Positions 60,101-64,000 of a stretch of DNA of 64,000 nt are shown here, piece after piece. The position numbers and the translations under genes are program-made. The notes under the pieces are model-generated. The model searched no databases and was not told where the DNA came from. It was given only the letters and a program-made list of their open reading frames with translations. The stretch's first letter is position 1. Each line of letters opens with the position of its first letter. Origin of the DNA: Hydractinia symbiolongicarpus (Eukaryota; Cnidaria; Hydrozoa; Anthoathecata; Hydractiniidae); NCBI RefSeq assembly GCF_029227915.1, contig NC_079882.1, positions 27,101,001-27,165,000 of the forward strand, read 5' to 3'.

Positions 60101-60685
60101 TCCCCTTCACAAAGATTTTTTCTGTACTTCCTAAGTTTTAACGTCAAAAATATCAGGATCTCTGTCAAATTCTTAGATAAAAAACACGTCAGATAAAAAA
60201 CGCTGTCTTTAAAAAATGGTGAATAGGTCTTACAGAAAATATCCTCATTTACTTTTAACAAGGTTTCCGCTTCTCTGAAAACAAAGAACAGGGAGAAAGT
60301 GGAATTAATTTACCTTAAAAAAAGAAGTGCGACCATCGTTATCAAGAACATTTATGCCACGTGTATCCAACACCAACAATACGTTGATAAAGTTAAGGTA
60401 ACCACAGGAAGAAGCTACATGAAGCGCCGTTCTAGAAAAAAGGCACACTTTTAAACAACGTCCACATCAACAATATGTAAGCGGGTTATTGAAACAATTT
60501 TTTTACCTTTCATGATAATCTGTCTCATAAAGTTTATCTAAATTTCTTTCTTCGGATAAATACCTCATAACTTTTTGTAATTGTCCTTTCCAGACGGCAC
60601 GATGTAACCTTGGAAGCAAATTTAGATCTACAGCATCGTAACTCGAAGGGGGCGGTGTAAAAACACTACGCCGATTAGATGCCAT
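57139..60685 (-). CDS. Ankyrin-repeat and coiled-coil protein (ANKRD26-like layout), 8 exons
   Basis: Minus-strand exons: 60507-60685, 60314-60431, 59263-59549, 58990-59121, 58795-58862, 58534-58637, 58308-58456 and 57139-57793. Phases agree; 1,692 nt, 563 aa. The ATG at 60685 (M-A-S-N-R-R) is the first true ATG. Residues about 20-240 hold five to six ankyrin repeats (L-P-R-L-H-R-A-V-W-K-G, T-A-L-H-V-A-S-S-C-G-Y, T-L-L-H-L-A-A-F-Y-G-H, S-P-L-M-Y-A-A-Q-S-N). A linker and a short coiled coil follow (~300-345). The last exon encodes about 190 residues of Glu/Lys-rich coiled coil. The N-terminal ankyrin plus long C-terminal coil layout resembles ANKRD26/POTE proteins, some of which act at the basal body; orthology is not established. 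The frame at 59884-60261 in intron 2 is not part of it. Confidence 0.82.
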
Positions 60686-62051
60686 AACGATCAAATCTTA
60701 GCTACATTTAAAACAGATGCGGAATCCCAAATGATAAATGCATTTTGGCTTTTTAATTAAAAACCAACGATTGCCAATCAATTAAAGATATATATACTCG
60801 CTGTCGGAGTACCAAAAAAGTTTCAGTCTTTTCATTAGCACAAAAACAATAACTTTTGAAGACTCGATAACGCAGCTCAAATGAAGACATGACAACGCTA
60901 TACAATTCATTTTCCACACATCTGAAAATTCATTGGATATAGAAAAAGGGCGCAAAGAAAACTGTTGAATAAGCAGACGAGCTCTCGTAGCTTGAATGTG
61001 ATTTCAATCATGAATTCTTAAAAAAGGTTCACCTGGAATTTCTCGTAACTTCTTTAACTTATTTAAAATAGTCCAAATTCCTCAAATTTAGATGCACAAA
61101 GAGCATAATTGAAGTCTGGGCAAAAAATATAATTTTGCAATTTTTATGCCTCACCGCAGAAGTTCATTCAACAAAAGCTTTTAACTTTTCGCAATTTTTT
61201 CCCTGGAAAATAATTCACAACAACAGAGGTTCCCCATATTGTGTAAGTTTCTGCTTTTGGAGCTTATGTTCGCGTAACGACCTCAACGCTATCTTAATGA
61301 TTACACAATCTGATTTTCCATACGGGTGCTTAAAATAAAGTATAATTATCAGGATAGCCATGGATTTAAAATTGTCATAATTTAAGAAACAGCAAATAAC
61401 TATAAAAACAGTTCTATATTTTAGGATCGACACATTATCAAAAAAATACCGACTTTAATTTCAGACGACGGAGAAATGAATATTTTTGGTCCAAATTTAG
61501 GGTTATTTAGAAGATTTTAATTTTTTTGTAATTCTGTACATATTCAGCTGAATTAACGAAAAAGAAAACACAATACACCTTTCCCAAAATTTTATAAATT
61601 ATAATAACTATGACATCATCCAAAATTTTATGATTCTGTGCTCTTAAAATAAGGATATTCAGATAGAATATTAAATTATCATGACAAAAATGTAGTTTTT
61701 AGAGCAATATAATATTCTGGTTGGATTGTAATTAGATTTGAAGAAAATAATTATTTTGAAAACGAGGCCATTCTTGGAAAGCTCGGCTATATAAGGGGTT
61801 TTGACCGTAACTTTCAGCTCGAAATTGAGGCATTTAACCAACAGAAACATTTACGAAATTAATAAATTTGTTTTACCTTTTTTGCCAAGGAACTTAGGGA
61901 TAAGAATCATTTTTAGTATCGGCAAATTCTGGAAATGTCTATTATGACCAGAAAGAACATTCAATTATATTTTTGATAAAGAATTTTTCTTAAAAAACCT
62001 TTCAGAACAAAATTGTTTCTTCAAAAGTTCTTCTAACAAAATGATTTTCGT
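60686..62051. other. Intergenic, between the ankyrin gene and FKBP6
   Basis: AT-rich, no gene recognised. It should contain the promoter of the ankyrin gene and the 3' UTR of FKBP6. Frames at 61135-61433 overlap on both strands and are not supported. Confidence 0.5.
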
Positions 62052-63455
62052 CTACTTCACATCTTTGGCAATCTTTGATACACGTAGGGAAGTTAGGCCG
62101 TCTTGATTTGAGCGATGTACATGCAAGTTCATCTGTTTAGCAGCTTCTTCAACGCAAACAATTTCTTCTTCTGTTAACGATGTTGGGAGAGGAAGATATG
62201 GCATGTCCTTCTCCTCCAAAAATGTCTTCATTCGATCCGTTATCATACTGAGCATTTGGTTAGGGGCTTTGACTTTTGCTTCTACTGGTTGTTTAACTCC
62301 AGTTTTAAGGTTTAACATTTTACGACATAAATCTTTGTCGTGCTTTTTCGTCTTCTTCATTTCTTCGTCAAGAGCATGGAGTTCTTGCATTACATCTTTA
62401 TTACCTGGATCAATCCTGTGCGCTTTTGCAATTTGTCTTTTCGCGTCTTCGTATTCTGAAAGTTTGCGTAAAGATTGCGCTAAACGATACAGTGCCTTTA
62501 TATTTTTCGGCTCAACATCCAATGCTTTTCTTGCATATTTACAAGAACGACCGTATTTTGCTTGTTTTAAGCCGCACAAAGATAAATTTAAATACAGCTT
62601 TAAAGCTGATTTCTTCATGATGGCTTCTTCCTTCTCGTCTGCTAAATTCGTGTTCTCCAACAACCGTAACGCCTGACTGTACTTCCCACTTGCCCTTCCG
62701 ATTTGTTTAAGCTGGAAGGCTTCATTACCAGTTACTCTTAAACAGTCCGCAACTTTTAGCATTTCATCAAACGATAACTGTTTGCGTTCTTCCTCAGAAA
62801 AGTTTTCAAAATCATCCGAAGCTTCTTGATCAACGTAACTGATCAATTCAATCTCAAACAACACTGCAGCTTCTTTTGGTATTCTTGGTGGGCAACCCAT
62901 TTTTCCATACGCATACTGATATTCAAACATAAACCTTGCAAGCTCGCCGCGTTTCATAGTTGCCACACCAATTTCCCAACCCGGCAATGCACCTCCCTCT
63001 CCTAGTTTAAACTGAGTTTGTCTTCCTCGCAAACGACTTGAATCGAAAGGCTCGTCAGAATATTCCAAGTAGGCATTATAATGCACCCTGCATAGAGATC
63101 TGGGCGGAACTATCGAACCTGCACCTTGTTTAATAATTTTCTTCATAACACCGCCATTTTCTGTCAAGACAGTCATATCGAGTCTCATACGAGAAAATGG
63201 TGTCATTCTTTCATCTCCAGAATCATCGCCCTCATCCAAGCACTCGAAATTTAGTTGTTTAAATAGTTCTTCTTGATCAAAATAGGAGTTCACCTCTTCG
63301 CTGACAGGATCGACTGAAGTAGGGTCAACTTCAAAGCACGTCTCTTTCCCTCTTATCAGATCTGGTACGTTTATGCCACTACCTTTTAAATCAACAGCAG
63401 AATAATCTGAACATTCATTATCTTCCAACTCTGGCAAATCATTAAAACCTGTCAT
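62052..63455 (-). CDS. FKBP6: FKBP6-like PPIase/TPR protein
   Basis: FKBP domain plus TPR co-chaperone. FKBP6 (fly Shutdown) acts with HSP90 in piRNA loading in the germline. The protein is 467 aa in one exon (vertebrates about 330). Residues 1-95 form an acidic N-terminal extension. The FKBP domain (~100-208) includes H125-Y126, P136-F-D138, G159-W160-E161, Y181-A-Y-G and L-F-E-I-E-L. The run M-K-R-G-E-L-A-R-F (167-175) followed by G-C-P-P-R-I-P is diagnostic for FKBP6. TPR repeats lie at about 233-365 (Y-L-N-L-S-L-C-x-L-K, A-L-Y-R-L-A-Q-S). An acceptor (gttatttag) ends at 63471, so a 5' UTR exon probably lies upstream. The ATG at 63455 is the first after it. Confidence 0.92.
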   Translation of the reverse strand: MTGFNDLPELEDNECSDYSAVDLKGSGINVPDLIRGKETCFEVDPTSVDPVSEEVNSYFDQEELFKQLNFECLDEGDDSGDERMTPFSRMRLDMTVLTENGGVMKKIIKQGAGSIVPPRSLCRVHYNAYLEYSDEPFDSSRLRGRQTQFKLGEGGALPGWEIGVATMKRGELARFMFEYQYAYGKMGCPPRIPKEAAVLFEIELISYVDQEASDDFENFSEEERKQLSFDEMLKVADCLRVTGNEAFQLKQIGRASGKYSQALRLLENTNLADEKEEAIMKKSALKLYLNLSLCGLKQAKYGRSCKYARKALDVEPKNIKALYRLAQSLRKLSEYEDAKRQIAKAHRIDPGNKDVMQELHALDEEMKKTKKHDKDLCRKMLNLKTGVKQPVEAKVKAPNQMLSMITDRMKTFLEEKDMPYLPLPTSLTEEEIVCVEEAAKQMNLHVHRSNQDGLTSLRVSKIAKDVK

Positions 63456-63470
63456 ATCTTTATCTCTAAA

Positions 63471-64000
63471 TAACAGACACACACAAAAGATTTGTAATAC
63501 TTATTAAGAGATGATACTATTGGTAACCTAAATATAGAGGGTGCTTACTGAGAAGTAGGTGGATTTTTAGTCAGAGGTCTGAAACAAAAGGACGTGGGAA
63601 TATTTCGGATGATTTTACGACTTTTTAACTTTAGAGGAATGATTGCAAGGCTTGCACAATTGTCTTGCATTCAGCAGACCGCAAATAAGGTAAAAATTAA
63701 AATTAAAAATAAAATTCAAACGATGCTTTGTGTCATAAATTTATCAGAGGAAAAAGATTTTCTTCATAGAAAAATGTTATTGGCACAACCATTTATATGC
63801 ACAACTCCCTTCGCAGAAAGTCTGCAAAGTATGACAAAAGTTGTTATCTTCTGCCAACCTCCAAGGCTCTTAAGACATTGATATTTAAAAGTTTGCTCAT
63901 GAAAGTTAGGTCAGAGTGTTGAAAGATTGGACAGCCCAACTATCAACGCCTGCATGCGCAACATTAAAAGATGGGCTACTTATCCGAGCCCTTGTTCATA
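63471..64000. other. FKBP6 upstream / window end
   Basis: A likely non-coding 5' exon of FKBP6 could end at the minus-strand donor ctca|gtaagc near 63551. The plus-strand frame at 63594-63881 (95 codons) has no recognised domain and I do not call it. Confidence 0.4.

Noticed and set aside
59884-60261. 125-codon minus-strand frame in intron 2 of the ankyrin gene
   Set aside because: Composition (K, F, N and I rich) looks like translated repeat DNA. The flanking ankyrin exons join in phase without it.
62203-62676. 157-codon plus-strand frame opposite FKBP6
   Set aside because: Antisense shadow of the TPR region.

Overview
The window is AT-rich animal nuclear DNA with intron-rich genes (GT-AG introns, almost all short), recognisable animal-type proteins and abundant transposon debris. 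The gene set is metazoan: a SVEP1/polydom extracellular matrix protein, ABCD4, EFCAB11, a TMEM272-like protein, RSBN1, beta-mannosidase, MAT2B, an ankyrin/coiled-coil protein and FKBP6. Together with the CR1-type LINE and PIF/Harbinger remnants this suggests an early-branching animal, most likely a cnidarian. That placement is inference; no diagnostic marker was seen.

Layout. Positions 463-24001 (+) hold one SVEP1-like gene, which I reconstruct as 35 coding exons. They sum to exactly 7,200 nt (2,399 aa plus stop) with every splice phase agreeing: signal peptide, vWA, EGF, ephrin-receptor-like module, 3 CCP, 2 HYR, CCP, a spacer with a furin-like site, 3 ephrin-receptor-like modules, 6 EGF, pentraxin, an unassigned Cys-rich module, EGF, CCP, 3 cbEGF, 6 CCP, 2 CUB. 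Its 6.5-kb first intron contains two complete intronless genes: ABCD4 (antisense) and EFCAB11 (sense). A three-exon TMEM272-like gene (-) follows at 26379-27639. About 7.4 kb (27.6-35.1 kb) then holds no gene that I can support, only repeats: a tandem duplication, a perfect hairpin, MITE-like inverted repeats and an array of a short GATTATGT-containing motif.

RSBN1 (35086-46362, -) has a very large first intron. In it a dead CR1-like LINE (opposite strand to the gene) has been interrupted twice by DNA transposons: a 2,967-bp PIF/Harbinger element (39431-42397) with an open transposase but a broken MADF/Myb-like partner gene, and an approximately 840-bp non-autonomous element (42610-43449). 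RSBN1 and MANBA start head to head 313 bp apart. MANBA (46676-54016, +, 18 exons, 876 aa) and MAT2B (54455-56350, -, 2 exons) are convergent. An 8-exon ankyrin-repeat/coiled-coil gene (57139-60685, -) and an FKBP6-like gene (62052-63455, -) complete the window.

The genes do not form a pathway: SVEP1 is extracellular matrix, ABCD4 is lysosomal cobalamin export, MANBA is lysosomal glycan degradation, MAT2B regulates S-adenosylmethionine synthesis, RSBN1 is a chromatin dioxygenase and FKBP6 is a germline piRNA co-chaperone. No clearly novel biochemical system was found. The best leads are the nested gene architecture, the matryoshka transposon intron, the unassigned SVEP1 module and several uncharacterised repeat families. 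All exon models come from reading frames, phases and splice sites only; nothing was aligned computationally.
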